The notes: a model not told the origin generated them from the sequence alone. DNA of 64,000 nucleotides from Bacillota bacterium (GCA_023390115.1 JAEWDM010000007.1:62001-126000), one strand, 5' to 3'; counted from the first letter of the stretch, positions 1 through 9,070 are shown. Numbers and translations: made by a program.

Positions 1-66
1 GGCCTCCAATGCTTTTTTCAGGTAGTACAGTGATCCGTGTATGTCGGATATAAAAAATATTTTCAT
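1..66 (-). CDS. YfcE-type metallophosphoesterase, N-terminal fragment (cut by window start)
   Basis: Only the first 22 codons are in the window. They read MKIFFISDIHGSLYYLKKAL, and SDIHG right after a beta strand is the first metal-binding motif of the calcineurin-like phosphoesterase fold; the spacing fits the YfcE phosphodiesterase family. The ATG has a purine-rich GGGAAAGAG about 10 bases upstream and lies 22 bases after the lipoate ligase stop, so the two are probably co-transcribed. The family hydrolyses phosphodiesters in vitro with Mn; the physiological substrate is unclear. The rest of the protein is outside the window, so the subfamily is a guess from the N terminus. Confidence 0.7.
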   Translation of the reverse strand, partial: MKIFFISDIHGSLYYLKKALEA

Positions 67-88
67 AATTTAAGCTCTTTCCCTTTAT

Positions 89-1087
89 TTAAAATTCCTT
101 GGCTTTAATCCATTTTGCCATATCATCCAGCATCTTTCTTTGCTCTTCATCTCCGTCCAGGGCGCTGATTTTCTCAGCCAGCGCTGAGGAAGAAAAAACT
201 GCCCCTTGAAGAGCACCGGGAAGCATTGCAATAAACTCGGCATCCATGGCATCGGAATATACTCTGGCACTGCTTACCATCCCCTTCTCCAGCTTCAAGG
301 CAAGCTCCACCCCTCCCCACGGAAAGCGTGTGTCAATGTCCATATCAAAGCCGGGGGCTTCTCCATACCGCCACTCCCATGACGAATACTTATTATACAG
401 CTCTTCCAGCTTCTTTTGATCAAAGCTGCTGAGCTCCAGCATTTCAAGACCGTTCCCTTTATACTCCTCCCCAAACGCCTCCAGCATCGCATCTGCCATT
501 TTTTCTATTGTCAGCAGCTTATTGAAGGCCGTCAGGTTTGTAACCCTCGCCTGTACGGATTTAACTCCCTTTGATTTCATCTTTTCGGCTGAAACCTGAA
601 GATATCTGGTCATCTTCTCCATATCGGCAGATACAAGAATTGTTCCATGGTGATATGCATTGGTCTTCCTGAAGCAAAATGCATTGCCTGAAAACTTTCT
701 GCCATCCACAGTTATATCATTGCGCCCTGTCTTTTCGGCGCATATGCCCATTTTTTTTACAGCCTCCAGTATAACGCTTACCTGCCTTTGCAAGTCATAG
801 TCTTCCTTATGCATCAGGAAAGTAAAATTGAGATTTCCCGTGTCATGAAAGACCGCCCCTCCCCCTGAAAGCCTTCTGGCAAGATGACCTCCCTCTCTTT
901 CCAGCAGATCGGTACGGCACTCCCTCCAGGGGTTCTGATTTTTTCCTATTACTACGGTATTCTGATTCTGCCAAAGGTAGAGTATGCAGCTCCCCTTTTC
1001 AACACTGTCCAGCAAGTACTCCTCCAGTGCAAGGTTTCTCCATGGGTTAGTGTCCACGGAGCGTATTGCCTGTATGTGAGATATCAT
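89..1087 (-). CDS. lplA: Lipoate--protein ligase
   Basis: 332 aa, the usual length for LplA with its C-terminal accessory domain. It activates lipoate with ATP and attaches it to lysines of lipoyl domains (H protein, 2-oxoacid dehydrogenase E2). Visible motifs are the lipoate/ATP loop RRLSGGGAVFHDTGNLN (about residues 71-87), the catalytic-lysine region GRNDITVDGRKFSGNA (about 121-136) and HHGTILV. GGAGGAGCAACT precedes the ATG. It is followed after 22 bases by a phosphoesterase gene and is divergent from the MocR-type regulator at 1412. Octanoyltransferase-like paralogues share the fold, but the length and second domain favour a ligase. Confidence 0.93.
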   Translation of the reverse strand: MISHIQAIRSVDTNPWRNLALEEYLLDSVEKGSCILYLWQNQNTVVIGKNQNPWRECRTDLLEREGGHLARRLSGGGAVFHDTGNLNFTFLMHKEDYDLQRQVSVILEAVKKMGICAEKTGRNDITVDGRKFSGNAFCFRKTNAYHHGTILVSADMEKMTRYLQVSAEKMKSKGVKSVQARVTNLTAFNKLLTIEKMADAMLEAFGEEYKGNGLEMLELSSFDQKKLEELYNKYSSWEWRYGEAPGFDMDIDTRFPWGGVELALKLEKGMVSSARVYSDAMDAEFIAMLPGALQGAVFSSSALAEKISALDGDEEQRKMLDDMAKWIKAKEF

Positions 1088-1411
1088 AGTTGCTCCTCCT
1101 GCTACGTCTTAATTTTGATGTTCTGTTTAAAATAAATATTTCATATCTAATTTACTATAACCATTTGCGCATGCTTTATTGCCATGCCGGCACAGAGCTT
1201 TTTCCCTTCCTTCCTTCTTTCCCGACTATTATAACATTTATATCAGCCTTTTTCCAGCCGTTTGCGGCAATTTTTCCGGAACAAAAAAATTCGTCAAAAG
1301 CTTCAGTTGTTTTCCCCATGCCCCGTTAGTGACAATTCGGCTTCATTCTGTTAAACTTGTACTCATATGGACAACATCTATAGCATAGACAATATAGAAA
1401 GGCGGTCGCTT
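1088..1411. other. Intergenic region between lplA and the MocR regulator
   Basis: 324 bases between divergent genes. The half near the regulator carries a possible sigma-A promoter (TTGTAC at 1357-1362, 16-base spacer, TATAGC at 1379-1384) pointing at the regulator. MocR regulators commonly bind such divergent regions, but no clear repeat pair was found and no other gene is supported. Confidence 0.4.
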
Positions 1412-2914
1412 ATGCTGGAAATTTTCAGAACAATGCTTTTGGATAAAACGCTTGCAGCCCCGCTGTACCTGCAATTGTACGAGGCTATAAAAAATTTGAT
1501 CGATGAGGGCACTCTCGTGGCGCATTCAAGGCTGCCCTCCATAAGAAGCCTCGCGGCCATATTAAATGTCAACCAGGTTACGGTGGTGTCTGCCTTCAAA
1601 CGCCTGGGGCATGAGGAATATGTATATTCAAAGCCCGGAAGCGGAACATATATCTCAAACACGCTTTCCTTAAAAGGCATGGCGGGCAGCGGAAGCAGCA
1701 ATATAATACTTGATGAACTGTACCAGCAGGATGACCTTCCGTTTTTGGCCAGCGGACAGGTAACTCTTAATGAGAATACAATTAATTTTGCAAGCGCCAC
1801 GCCTACCTCGGATTTGTTCCCAATAGACAACTTCAAGGTTGTGCTTAATGATATTCTGGACAGGGACAAGGGTAATGCATTCAGCTATCAGGACATCAGG
1901 GGATTCCTGCCGCTCAGGGAATGTATAAGCCAGCTTATGCAAAAGAGCAATATTAAGAGCAATGCCGAAAACATACAGATAATCTCCGGCGCACAGCAGG
2001 GCATTGATATTATATCCAAAGCGCTTCTGAATCAGGGTGACTATGTTATAACCGAAAGTCCGACCTATACGGGTGCTATAGCGGTTTTTAAATCAAGAGG
2101 CGCGGAGATATGCGATGTTGAAATAAATAAAGACGGGCCAGACCTGAACGTTCTGGAATACAACTTAAAAAAATATAACTGCAAGCTTATTTACACCATT
2201 CCCTCCTTTCAAAATCCCACCGGACACTCTTATTCGAACCTTAAGAGAAGGGAGCTTCTTAAGCTTGCGGAAAGGTATAACGCTTATGTCATTGAGGACG
2301 ACTATGTGAGTGATCTTGATTTTGACAACAGGGGCTTTGTTTCCCTCAAATCTGAGGATAAGGGCAACAGGGTAATTTTTATAAAAAGCTTTTCAAAAAT
2401 ATTTATGCCCGGCCTAAGGCTTGGTTTCATGATAGTACCCTCAGATATACACGGCAATATTCTTGAAGCCAAGCATACAAGTGACATTTCCACCTCGGGA
2501 CTGATTCAAAGGGCCTTTGACTTATATATACGGATGGGCTTTTGGGATAAGCACTTTTCTTTCATGTATGACATATACAAAGAAAGGTATTTTAAGACGC
2601 TAGAAGCCTTGGATAACTGTCTTTCTGACGGCGTAACATATTTTAAACCCGGAGGCGGTCTGAACATATGGCTCGACATGCCCTACGGCTTTCCTGTCGG
2701 CAGCCTGTTCAAGCTGTCATCCTCAAATGACATAGTTTTTGCTCCCGGCAAGATATTTTACAGTAACAATCTGCCGCAGAGGCTGAATAATATACGGCTC
2801 AGCTTTGCGTCTGCGTACACGGAGCAAATCCGGCCCGGCATAGAAAAGCTTTGCTCAATAATTTCCTCTCTGCAGCAAAAGCAGGATTCCCACAGGAATA
2901 TGCCAATACTGTAG
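1412..2914 (+). CDS. MocR/PdxR-family transcriptional regulator (GntR HTH fused to aminotransferase fold)
   Basis: 500 aa from the preferred ATG, which has AAAGGCGG six bases upstream; an in-frame ATG 15 codons earlier has no ribosome site and overlaps the putative promoter. Residues about 10-80 form a GntR-type winged helix (PLYLQLYEAIKNLI, SRLPSIRSLA, VNQVTVVSAFKRL, PGSGTYI). The rest is a fold-type I aminotransferase: SGAQQGIDII, FQNPTGHSY, IEDDYVSDLDF and the PLP-lysine motif SFSKIFMPGLRLGF. Such proteins use PLP or a PLP adduct as effector and control B6, GABA, taurine or membrane-related genes. The regulon here is unknown; the divergent lipoate ligase is the nearest candidate but not a known MocR target. 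Confidence 0.9.
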   Translation: MLEIFRTMLLDKTLAAPLYLQLYEAIKNLIDEGTLVAHSRLPSIRSLAAILNVNQVTVVSAFKRLGHEEYVYSKPGSGTYISNTLSLKGMAGSGSSNIILDELYQQDDLPFLASGQVTLNENTINFASATPTSDLFPIDNFKVVLNDILDRDKGNAFSYQDIRGFLPLRECISQLMQKSNIKSNAENIQIISGAQQGIDIISKALLNQGDYVITESPTYTGAIAVFKSRGAEICDVEINKDGPDLNVLEYNLKKYNCKLIYTIPSFQNPTGHSYSNLKRRELLKLAERYNAYVIEDDYVSDLDFDNRGFVSLKSEDKGNRVIFIKSFSKIFMPGLRLGFMIVPSDIHGNILEAKHTSDISTSGLIQRAFDLYIRMGFWDKHFSFMYDIYKERYFKTLEALDNCLSDGVTYFKPGGGLNIWLDMPYGFPVGSLFKLSSSNDIVFAPGKIFYSNNLPQRLNNIRLSFASAYTEQIRPGIEKLCSIISSLQQKQDSHRNMPIL

Positions 2915-2943
2915 TCCGTGAAGCCGGTAGCTTAAACCCATAC

Positions 2944-3141
2944 CTAAAATGCATTCCGGCACACTAAAGAACCCCCGCCTTTATACTTGATTAGCTTATA
3001 ATACTTATACAGCAGGCTGTCGAGCTCTTTTTTCGTATCCCACACAGCCACGCTGTCATCTCCTCGAGCATTCCTTGTGGAATTTAATATTTTATTTTTT
3101 TCAACTATCTGCGTTTTCAGTTCTCTCATTTCATCCTTCAT
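2944..3141 (-). CDS. Spo0E-like sporulation regulatory protein
   Basis: 65 aa from an ATG preceded by AGGGAGGTGATATCA; an upstream in-frame ATG would place that ribosome site inside the gene. The pattern is a helical hairpin: a basic first helix (MRELKTQIVEKNKIL), a variable loop, then TKKELDSLLYKYYKLI, which matches the Spo0E signature where S-Q-E-L-D is followed by L-I-x-x-Y. Family members dephosphorylate Spo0A~P and delay sporulation. The Asp of ELD is kept; the preceding S-Q is T-K, so activity towards Spo0A is inferred. It follows the Hsp20 gene on the same strand beyond a terminator. Confidence 0.72.
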   Translation of the reverse strand: MKDEMRELKTQIVEKNKILNSTRNARGDDSVAVWDTKKELDSLLYKYYKLIKYKGGGSLVCRNAF

Positions 3142-3271
3142 TGATATCACCTCCCTATTCATTTAATCACTGTTTTGCCAATGTAAAAGGATTCTATTCA
3201 TATATACCCAATTATATTCCATATTTATTAACAGCCTATAAACTAAATATTAAAATTGAGTTACACTTATT

Positions 3272-3301
3272 AAAAAAAGGCCCTTTAGGCGGGCCCTTTT
3301 T
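3272..3301 (-). terminator. Rho-independent terminator after hsp20
   Basis: On the minus strand GGGCCC, a GCCTAAA loop and GGGCC followed by seven T start right at the hsp20 stop codon. Confidence 0.8.
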
Positions 3302-3753
3302 CATTGAATATCTATTCTGTGGCTGTTTTCCTTTGCTCCCTCCTGCTTGGGAAGAGTAATTGTAAGAATTCCATTGTCATATCTGGCGGCCACGTCTTCA
3401 TTTTTTACATTATCCACATAGAAGCTTCTGCTGAAGGAGCTCATCCTTCTTTCCTTCCTGATATAATTCTCCCTTTCCTCGTCCGTCTGCTGGGTGTTCT
3501 CCACAGCCAAGGTAAGCGTACCGTCCCTCAGCTCAAGCTTTATATCCTCCTTCTTTACTCCCGGCATCTCCGCATCTATAATGTATTCCTTATCGGTCTC
3601 ACGGATATCTGCCTTTATGGGATGAGCGGCGCTCATAAAGCCTGCAAAGAACGGGTCGTTGAAGAAGTCGCTTACAAAGCTCCTCAAATCCATGACATCC
3701 CCTCTTCTTAATATTTCGCTGTTTTTCCTGTTATAAGGAGTAAGTCCAAACAT
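3301..3753 (-). CDS. Hsp20 / alpha-crystallin family small heat-shock protein
   Basis: 150 aa from the ATG with GGAGGTG seven bases upstream. The N terminus is short and hydrophobic (DLRSFVSDFFNDPFFAGF). The alpha-crystallin domain covers about residues 45-140 (IKADIRETDKEYIIDAEMPG, KKEDIKLELRDGTLTL, RSFYVDNVKNEDVAARYDNG, ILTITLPKQ); an I-x-I/V-like tail is not obvious. It is an ATP-independent holdase that keeps unfolding proteins soluble. The gene stands alone between a terminator and a promoter flanked by two CtsR-type operators, so induction by heat or protein stress is likely. Confidence 0.93.
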   Translation of the reverse strand: MFGLTPYNRKNSEILRRGDVMDLRSFVSDFFNDPFFAGFMSAAHPIKADIRETDKEYIIDAEMPGVKKEDIKLELRDGTLTLAVENTQQTDEERENYIRKERRMSSFSRSFYVDNVKNEDVAARYDNGILTITLPKQEGAKENSHRIDIQ

Positions 3754-3784
3754 ATTATCACGCACCTCCATAAATTTAATTAAC

Positions 3785-3801
3785 TTTGACTTTCTTTGAC
3801 C
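3785..3801 (-). promoter_or_regulatory. CtsR-type operator, downstream copy
   Basis: The minus strand reads GGTCAAAGAAAGTCAAA, which fits the CtsR direct-repeat consensus RGTCAAA-NAN-RGTCAAA exactly. It lies just downstream of the hsp20 -10 element, where bound repressor would block transcription. Confidence 0.85.
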
Positions 3802-3811
3802 TTATATATAT

Positions 3812-3841
3812 TTTATATCATATGATATGCATAAAGATCAA
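3812..3841 (-). promoter_or_regulatory. Sigma-A promoter of hsp20
   Basis: Minus strand TTGATC (3836-3841), 18-base spacer, TATAAA (3812-3817). The promoter sits between two identical CtsR boxes. Confidence 0.65.
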
Positions 3842-3849
3842 AATTTGTT

Positions 3850-3866
3850 TTTGACTTTCTTTGACC
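3850..3866 (-). promoter_or_regulatory. CtsR-type operator, upstream copy
   Basis: Identical 17-base sequence to the copy at 3785-3801, 65 bases away (about six helical turns) and just upstream of the -35 element. Confidence 0.85.
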
Positions 3867-3921
3867 TTCTAAGGCTTTTAAATTTAATTTCATATGAATA
3901 TCTGGTTAATGCTTTGTTTCT

Positions 3922-5490
3922 TTAACGTTTTTTACGAATAGCATTGGCAGGCATTTTTACGAACACTTTAAATACCTCATCTCTGTCCAGAGCTCCTGCC
4001 GCAACCATAAGCGCCGCTGATACGGCTGCATTTCCGCATATACTCATAAACACTGTCCATGTGTGTCCCGCATTGAATATCATAAAAAATCCATAAATAT
4101 ATTTTGATATAAATACCATGACGGCGGCCACCATACCCGGCTTTACAATCCAATTCCTTATATCCACAGCCATGCCTGTGGTCCTGATTATAGAATATAT
4201 ATTAAGACTGCACACCAGGGCGGAGCTTATTATTATTCCGGCAGTGTATCCCTTAATGCCATATATGGGAATAAAAAAATATACAAAGCAGATTCTTATA
4301 GAATTGCCTATTATTGAATTTCTTAATGAAACCGCCTGCTTTCCCAGTCCGTTCAGTATGCCCAGAAGGGTCTGCTGCAAATATGTGAAGGTACAGCTAA
4401 ATGACAGAAAATACAGTATTTCTCCTATATCCTCCTTCCGGTATACCATTTCCCCTATTTCCTTAGGATATGCCATGAAAATGACGGTAAATATAAAGCC
4501 CAGTATAAATGTAAGCTGTATGGATTTTGAAATCCTGTAATTGACCGATTTGTACTGCTTTAAGGAGATTGCCTCGGATATTGCAGGTACAATAGTGGTG
4601 GCGAGAGATGATGTAACCAGGGACGGAAAGAATATAAGAGGCATTGCCATTCCCGTAAGCCTTCCGTATTCCGAAATGCTGCTCTGGTAATCCAAACCTC
4701 CGGCAATAAGCCTTCTGGGTATGAGTATGACCTCTAAAGCAGACATTGCAGAAGCAATGAATCTGTTAAAGGATATGGGCAGGGAAATAACCAGCAGGTT
4801 TTTAATTATATCCCTCTTCCGCATAATTCCGCTCTTTGCACAATTTGCCGTCAGCTTTTTTTTCTTGAAATGATAGACAAAGTATAAAACCGCGAGGTTG
4901 CAAATCTCACCTAATGCCATGCCTATAGTAGCCAGAGCACATGCATATTCAAGCCCTATATTTACAAAGTACGCCGCCAAAACTACTACCAGACCTATTT
5001 TTACTACCTGCTCCGCCACCTGAGAAACAGCAGTCGGCATAACCTCCCTTGTCCCATAGAAATAACCTTTTATTGCCGCAGCCGCAGCTATTACCGGTAT
5101 ACATGGAACAAGCAGCATTAAGGAATGGTAGGTTCTGCCGTCCTTTAATATAAAGTCCGCTATGAAGCGGACGTTAATAAAAATAAGCCCTGATATTACC
5201 GCACCTGCCGCTGCCGATATTATAAGGGCACAGGCCGTTATTCTTATGAGATTTGCGTTGTGCTTTTTTGCCATTTCTGAGGCAACCATTTTTGATACGG
5301 CAATGGATATTCCCGAGGTAAGTGTTAATATTATAAGGGAGTATACAGGCATAATCAACTGAAAAAGACCCATACCCTCAGCACCTATAAGGTTTGAGAG
5401 ATATATGCGGTATACGAACCCAAGAATCCTTACAATAAAGCCTGCGGCCATAAGAATTATAGTTCCGCCTATAAACGATTTTTTGCTCAT
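3922..5490 (-). CDS. spoVB: SpoVB-type polysaccharide/lipid II flippase of the MOP superfamily
   Basis: 522 aa, almost wholly hydrophobic, with about 14 membrane segments and the family N terminus KSFIGGTIILMAAGFIVRILGFVYRIYLSNLIGAEGMGLFQ (split here by eye into GGT...VRILG and YRIYLSNLIGAEG). This is the SpoVB/YtgP/MurJ-related exporter group; SpoVB is needed for spore cortex peptidoglycan and probably flips lipid-linked precursors. GGAGCAAGC precedes the ATG. The gene is monocistronic as far as can be seen. Clostridia often carry several paralogues (YkvU, YtgP), so 'SpoVB-like' is safer than strict orthology. Confidence 0.88.
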   Translation of the reverse strand: MSKKSFIGGTIILMAAGFIVRILGFVYRIYLSNLIGAEGMGLFQLIMPVYSLIILTLTSGISIAVSKMVASEMAKKHNANLIRITACALIISAAAGAVISGLIFINVRFIADFILKDGRTYHSLMLLVPCIPVIAAAAAIKGYFYGTREVMPTAVSQVAEQVVKIGLVVVLAAYFVNIGLEYACALATIGMALGEICNLAVLYFVYHFKKKKLTANCAKSGIMRKRDIIKNLLVISLPISFNRFIASAMSALEVILIPRRLIAGGLDYQSSISEYGRLTGMAMPLIFFPSLVTSSLATTIVPAISEAISLKQYKSVNYRISKSIQLTFILGFIFTVIFMAYPKEIGEMVYRKEDIGEILYFLSFSCTFTYLQQTLLGILNGLGKQAVSLRNSIIGNSIRICFVYFFIPIYGIKGYTAGIIISSALVCSLNIYSIIRTTGMAVDIRNWIVKPGMVAAVMVFISKYIYGFFMIFNAGHTWTVFMSICGNAAVSAALMVAAGALDRDEVFKVFVKMPANAIRKKR

Positions 5491-5504
5491 GCTTGCTCCA
5501 AATA

Positions 5505-5542
5505 AATAAATTCCCTATTATTAATATTTAAGGGAATTTATT
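5505..5542 (-). terminator. Terminator after the stalk-propeller gene
   Basis: Perfect 12-base arms (AATAAATTCCCT and AGGGAATTTATT) with an AT-rich loop; the tail on the minus strand is T-rich. It begins two bases after the stop codon of the upstream gene. Confidence 0.65.
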
Positions 5543-5543
5543 A

Positions 5544-7385
5544 TTAGAACAAAACCCATGCTCCTTCTATTGTGCTTTGCTTTTTTTCATCCCATCTGTA
5601 AATTTTTACATCCTTTTCAGTATCCACCAGCCAGGCACGATCCTTAAAGTATATAAGAAGACAAGTATCGGAAATCCATTTTGAAGAAATCCTTCCTGCC
5701 GCTTCAACGCTGTCTATTTTATAGTTTAATGTGATTTCCGTTATATCGGATGAAGCATCCGCTATAATGCTTAAGCCCAGAAAGCCTCCCCTGTTTACAA
5801 GCACCGCGGTGTGCTTTCCGTCTTGAGCACGCGATATTGCCTCCTCTACTCCCTTTTCCCCAAAAAGCCCTCCGGAGGTCAAAAGCTCACTCGCCGCGCA
5901 TATATTAGTAAGCTTGTCTTTGTTAATATAATAAACACCGTCCTCCTCACTTGATACCGCTATGTAAAGTCCTTCCTCTGAAAGCCTTAAAACATTGTCG
6001 CATACCCACGGAAGCTGCAATACAGGCCTCTCTTCCCCGTCGGCTTCGCACATCAGCAGGTTTCCTACAGTAAAAAGAACATCTCCGTCAGGGGCATGTC
6101 CTACCTTGCGCCACAGCTTTTCCACATTCAGCTTCATTTTATCGCTTATGTCGAATAAGTACACTCCCCTGTTATCGGTTAAGGTTATTTTATCGTTATT
6201 CACCCATTCCGCGCTTACATACTCACCCAGAAAAATATGCCTGGTTCCATCCACAACGGACACATAGTAGCCTTCACCGTTTTTATAATAGAGTACTCTC
6301 TCCCTGTCGGGAGAATATGCAACATATCCCTGCAGCACTGTTTTGCCTTTTCTTTCAATAAATGCATACTTACCCTCGTGCATGGGATTGGTAAGAACCA
6401 CCCTTCTATACAGAGAAGCCTTCTTGTAGTCATAAAGCACGCTGTTTTGATCATATCCCGACTGCACGCTTTTCTGAACGTTGTCACGCTCAATTCTGAA
6501 GTAATAATCCCCCAGCTTTTTAGTCAATGCCGTCTTTATGTCATATATGTAAGAAAGCTTTTTTTCACGATCAACCCAGTAAAGATATTTCCCATCGGCA
6601 GACCAGCCGGCCTCCCGGCTGACGTTTACAGGAGCGGGATACTCGTTTCCCTGAGCCTCTATTATGTAACTGCTCTCCCCTGCCTTCAAAAGATATTTTA
6701 TCCCTTCAGGGTCCCGGCTAACAGTGTCAATGCCCTCCCTTTCACCGGGGTCCGACCAGTACAGCTTGTTGCCCTCCATATCATATATTCCTCCAAGCCC
6801 GTTTACCAATCTTAATATACGCACATTTTCCGTTTTTTTCATATAATCCGGATAATAGTTGATAAACGCTGTTTCACTGTCCCCGTAAATATCAGTCTCA
6901 AAGCCGGGGATGTGCGAAAACGCTTCAATAGGCACAAGTATGCTGTTCTTGGCAGCTACAGGAGAACAGTGCATATCAAAGATACTGCTTCCAAATGTAA
7001 ATTCATTGCTCCCCAGCTTAAATACCGCCTTCTGCCCCCCTATTTCAAATTGAAACGTATCATCCGGGCTGAAGTATTCAAAGCTGACACCTATTTTCTG
7101 AAGTATAAAATCTATGGGCACAAATACAAACTCATCTGCATATGTATATGTTCTAAGGCCCTTAATTTTCTGCCCGTTAAAGAAAAAAACACACTCCTTA
7201 AGCTCGTCGGCTTTCACAGGCTGCATGTTGTTGCTCACAGGCTGCTGGGGCTGTACGTCAATCGTCCTGTCCCTCTTTTTCAGCATAAAAACAGATACGT
7301 CAACAGCTATTACCGCAGCAGACAGACACATCACAGAGACAAGAGCAATTGCAATAACAGCGGCTTTAGAACGCAAAAATTTCAT
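5544..7385 (-). CDS. Membrane-anchored protein with copper-amine-oxidase-like stalk domain and beta-propeller
   Basis: 613 aa from the ATG preceded by GGAGGAGTTC; an upstream TTG would start inside that ribosome site. Residues about 8-31 form an N-terminal signal anchor. Residues about 55-180 resemble the copper amine oxidase N-terminal ('stalk') domain common in Clostridia surface proteins (FVPIDFILQKIGV, ILVPIEAFSHIPGF). The remainder holds repeated WSADGKYLYWVD- and YSPDRERVLYY-like blades typical of WD40/TolB-like propellers. It is extracellular and membrane-tethered; the ligand is unknown. The gene starts 17 bases after the thioesterase stop and probably shares its operon. Confidence 0.75.
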   Translation of the reverse strand: MKFLRSKAAVIAIALVSVMCLSAAVIAVDVSVFMLKKRDRTIDVQPQQPVSNNMQPVKADELKECVFFFNGQKIKGLRTYTYADEFVFVPIDFILQKIGVSFEYFSPDDTFQFEIGGQKAVFKLGSNEFTFGSSIFDMHCSPVAAKNSILVPIEAFSHIPGFETDIYGDSETAFINYYPDYMKKTENVRILRLVNGLGGIYDMEGNKLYWSDPGEREGIDTVSRDPEGIKYLLKAGESSYIIEAQGNEYPAPVNVSREAGWSADGKYLYWVDREKKLSYIYDIKTALTKKLGDYYFRIERDNVQKSVQSGYDQNSVLYDYKKASLYRRVVLTNPMHEGKYAFIERKGKTVLQGYVAYSPDRERVLYYKNGEGYYVSVVDGTRHIFLGEYVSAEWVNNDKITLTDNRGVYLFDISDKMKLNVEKLWRKVGHAPDGDVLFTVGNLLMCEADGEERPVLQLPWVCDNVLRLSEEGLYIAVSSEEDGVYYINKDKLTNICAASELLTSGGLFGEKGVEEAISRAQDGKHTAVLVNRGGFLGLSIIADASSDITEITLNYKIDSVEAAGRISSKWISDTCLLIYFKDRAWLVDTEKDVKIYRWDEKKQSTIEGAWVLF

Positions 7386-7402
7386 GAACTCCTCCAATGC
7401 TC

Positions 7403-7909
7403 CTACAGACCGAAGCTCTTTCTTTTTAATCTTTCATTACGTCTTGCCTCGGCCTCCGCAAAATCCTTTTTTTCGTCCTCCGTTTCAGGTATAAGCGGAG
7501 GAACCGGCGTAGGCTTCCCTTCCTCATCCAGTGCCACAAAGGTCATATATGCCTTATTAGTCATAATTACGCTGCCGGTTTTAGTATTCTCGGCATATGC
7601 CTTTACTGTCACCTCCATAGACGTCCTTCCGACCCATGTAAGCCTTGCCCTTAAAATAACAAGCTCGCCCATGCGTGCAGGATGCCTGAAATCCAGGCTG
7701 TCTATGGATGCCGTTGCAACCACCCTGCCCGAATGTCTTGAAGCGGCTATGGCTCCTGCTATGTCAATCCAGTGCATAAGCCTTCCCCCAAGCAGGTTCC
7801 CCAGAAGATTGGTATCGTTAGGCAGCACCAGCTCAGTCATTTCCACCGCAGAAATTGCAGGCGTCTTTGCTGTGAGATTATCTGTATACTCTTTTGAAAT
7901 ATCATGCAT
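7403..7909 (-). CDS. Acyl-CoA thioesterase, hotdog fold (YciA/BFIT type)
   Basis: 168 aa from the ATG with GGAGG eight bases upstream (MHDISKEY); longer forms lack a ribosome site. The hotdog core is plain: NLLGGRLMHWIDIAGAIAASRHSG (split: GGRLMHWIDIAG) with the catalytic Asp, VVATASIDSLDFRHPARMGE, then LTWVGRTSMEVTVKAYAEN. The family hydrolyses acyl-CoA to free acid and CoA in the cytoplasm. The C-terminal tail (EDEKKDFAEAEARRNERLK) is charged and helical. It lies between dusB and the stalk-propeller gene in one orientation with short gaps. Confidence 0.88.
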   Translation of the reverse strand: MHDISKEYTDNLTAKTPAISAVEMTELVLPNDTNLLGNLLGGRLMHWIDIAGAIAASRHSGRVVATASIDSLDFRHPARMGELVILRARLTWVGRTSMEVTVKAYAENTKTGSVIMTNKAYMTFVALDEEGKPTPVPPLIPETEDEKKDFAEAEARRNERLKRKSFGL

Positions 7910-8038
7910 TGCTCCAGCCTCCATGTTTATCCGCAGCATCTTGCTGCAATTAAAAGTATTATGTATTCTAAGTAGTATACCATATTTTCCTTCAAAATTT
8001 AATATCCTGATACTTAAATCAGCCAATTCCGTAAATAA

Positions 8039-9010
8039 TTATGCTCCCGGGACGTTTTGCATATATTCCCCAAGCAGGCCTATTATCTCTTCCTTTGAAG
8101 TAAGCCTGAATATCTTTTCCTTAACATAAGTTGAATTTCTCATGCCTTTTATATACCATGCCACATGCTTTCTCATTTCACATACCCCTATGTGCTCTCC
8201 CTTTAAAGCAACCAGCATATTCATGTGGCGTATGACAGTGGATAGCTTTTCGCCTGTGTCCGGCTCAGGGAGCTCAATTCCTGTCAGAAGGCAATGAAGA
8301 GCCCTTCTGAAAATCCACGGATTTCCCTGCGCCCCTCTTCCAATCATCACAGCGTCACAGCCTGTCATTTCAAGCAATCGCTTTGCATCACACGTCCTGG
8401 CTACATCCCCATTTCCTATAACAGGGATGGATACCGCTTCCTTTACCCTGCGTATACACTCCCAATCAGCACTGCCGCTGTAAAACTGCTCTCTCGTGCG
8501 CCCGTGGACAGCAACTGCCTTAGCTCCGCATTTCTCCGCTATTTGCGCTATCTCCACGGCATTAACGCTTTCATCATCCCATCCCTTTCGTATTTTAACG
8601 GTAACCGGCTTGCATGAAGCCCCAACCACCGCTTTGATTATATCCCCCGCAAGGCGCGGATTCCTCATTAAAGCACTTCCCTCACCATTTCTTGTTATCT
8701 TGGGAGTGGGGCACCCCATGTTTATGTCAATAATGTCAGCATCCGAATTATCCAGCCGGCCCGCAATCTCAGCCATAATAGACGGGTCTGATCCAAATAT
8801 CTGCACCGCCGCCGGTCTCTCACTATCATCTATTTCAGTAAGCTTAAAGCTCTTGTCGTCATTATAGTGCATTCCCTTTGCACTCACCATTTCAGTATAT
8901 ACCAGTCCGCAGCCCTGCTCCTTGCACAGAATCCTGAAGGGCATATCCGTAACCCCTGCCATGGGCGCAAGAAAAACATTGTTCTTTAAAACCACATTCC
9001 CTATGTTCAT
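8039..9010 (-). CDS. dusB: tRNA-dihydrouridine synthase (DusB family)
   Basis: 323 aa from the ATG with GGAGGAAGACAA upstream. It reduces uridine in tRNA D-loops with FMN and NADPH. Motifs seen: FLAPMAGVTDMPFR (FMN loop), AVQIFGSDP, NMGCPTPKITRNGEGSALM with the catalytic Cys, VKIRKGWDD, AVHGRTREQFYSG, PVIGNGDV and MIGRGAQGNPWIF. The C-terminal helical domain ends near GLLGEYMQNV. It is first in a likely operon with the thioesterase. Confidence 0.93.
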   Translation of the reverse strand: MNIGNVVLKNNVFLAPMAGVTDMPFRILCKEQGCGLVYTEMVSAKGMHYNDDKSFKLTEIDDSERPAAVQIFGSDPSIMAEIAGRLDNSDADIIDINMGCPTPKITRNGEGSALMRNPRLAGDIIKAVVGASCKPVTVKIRKGWDDESVNAVEIAQIAEKCGAKAVAVHGRTREQFYSGSADWECIRRVKEAVSIPVIGNGDVARTCDAKRLLEMTGCDAVMIGRGAQGNPWIFRRALHCLLTGIELPEPDTGEKLSTVIRHMNMLVALKGEHIGVCEMRKHVAWYIKGMRNSTYVKEKIFRLTSKEEIIGLLGEYMQNVPGA

Positions 9011-9070
9011 TTGTCTTCCTCCATTTTGTATAAAATATTTTACCACAAGGAGGAGCTTTAAATCCATAAG

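Noticed and set aside
1367..1411. Upstream ATG of the MocR regulator
   Set aside because: No ribosome site; it overlaps the likely promoter, whereas ATG 1412 has AAAGGCGG at good spacing.
6912..8129. 405-codon open frame on the plus strand
   Set aside because: It runs antisense across the stalk-propeller and thioesterase genes, which have clear motifs; no ribosome site or family features.
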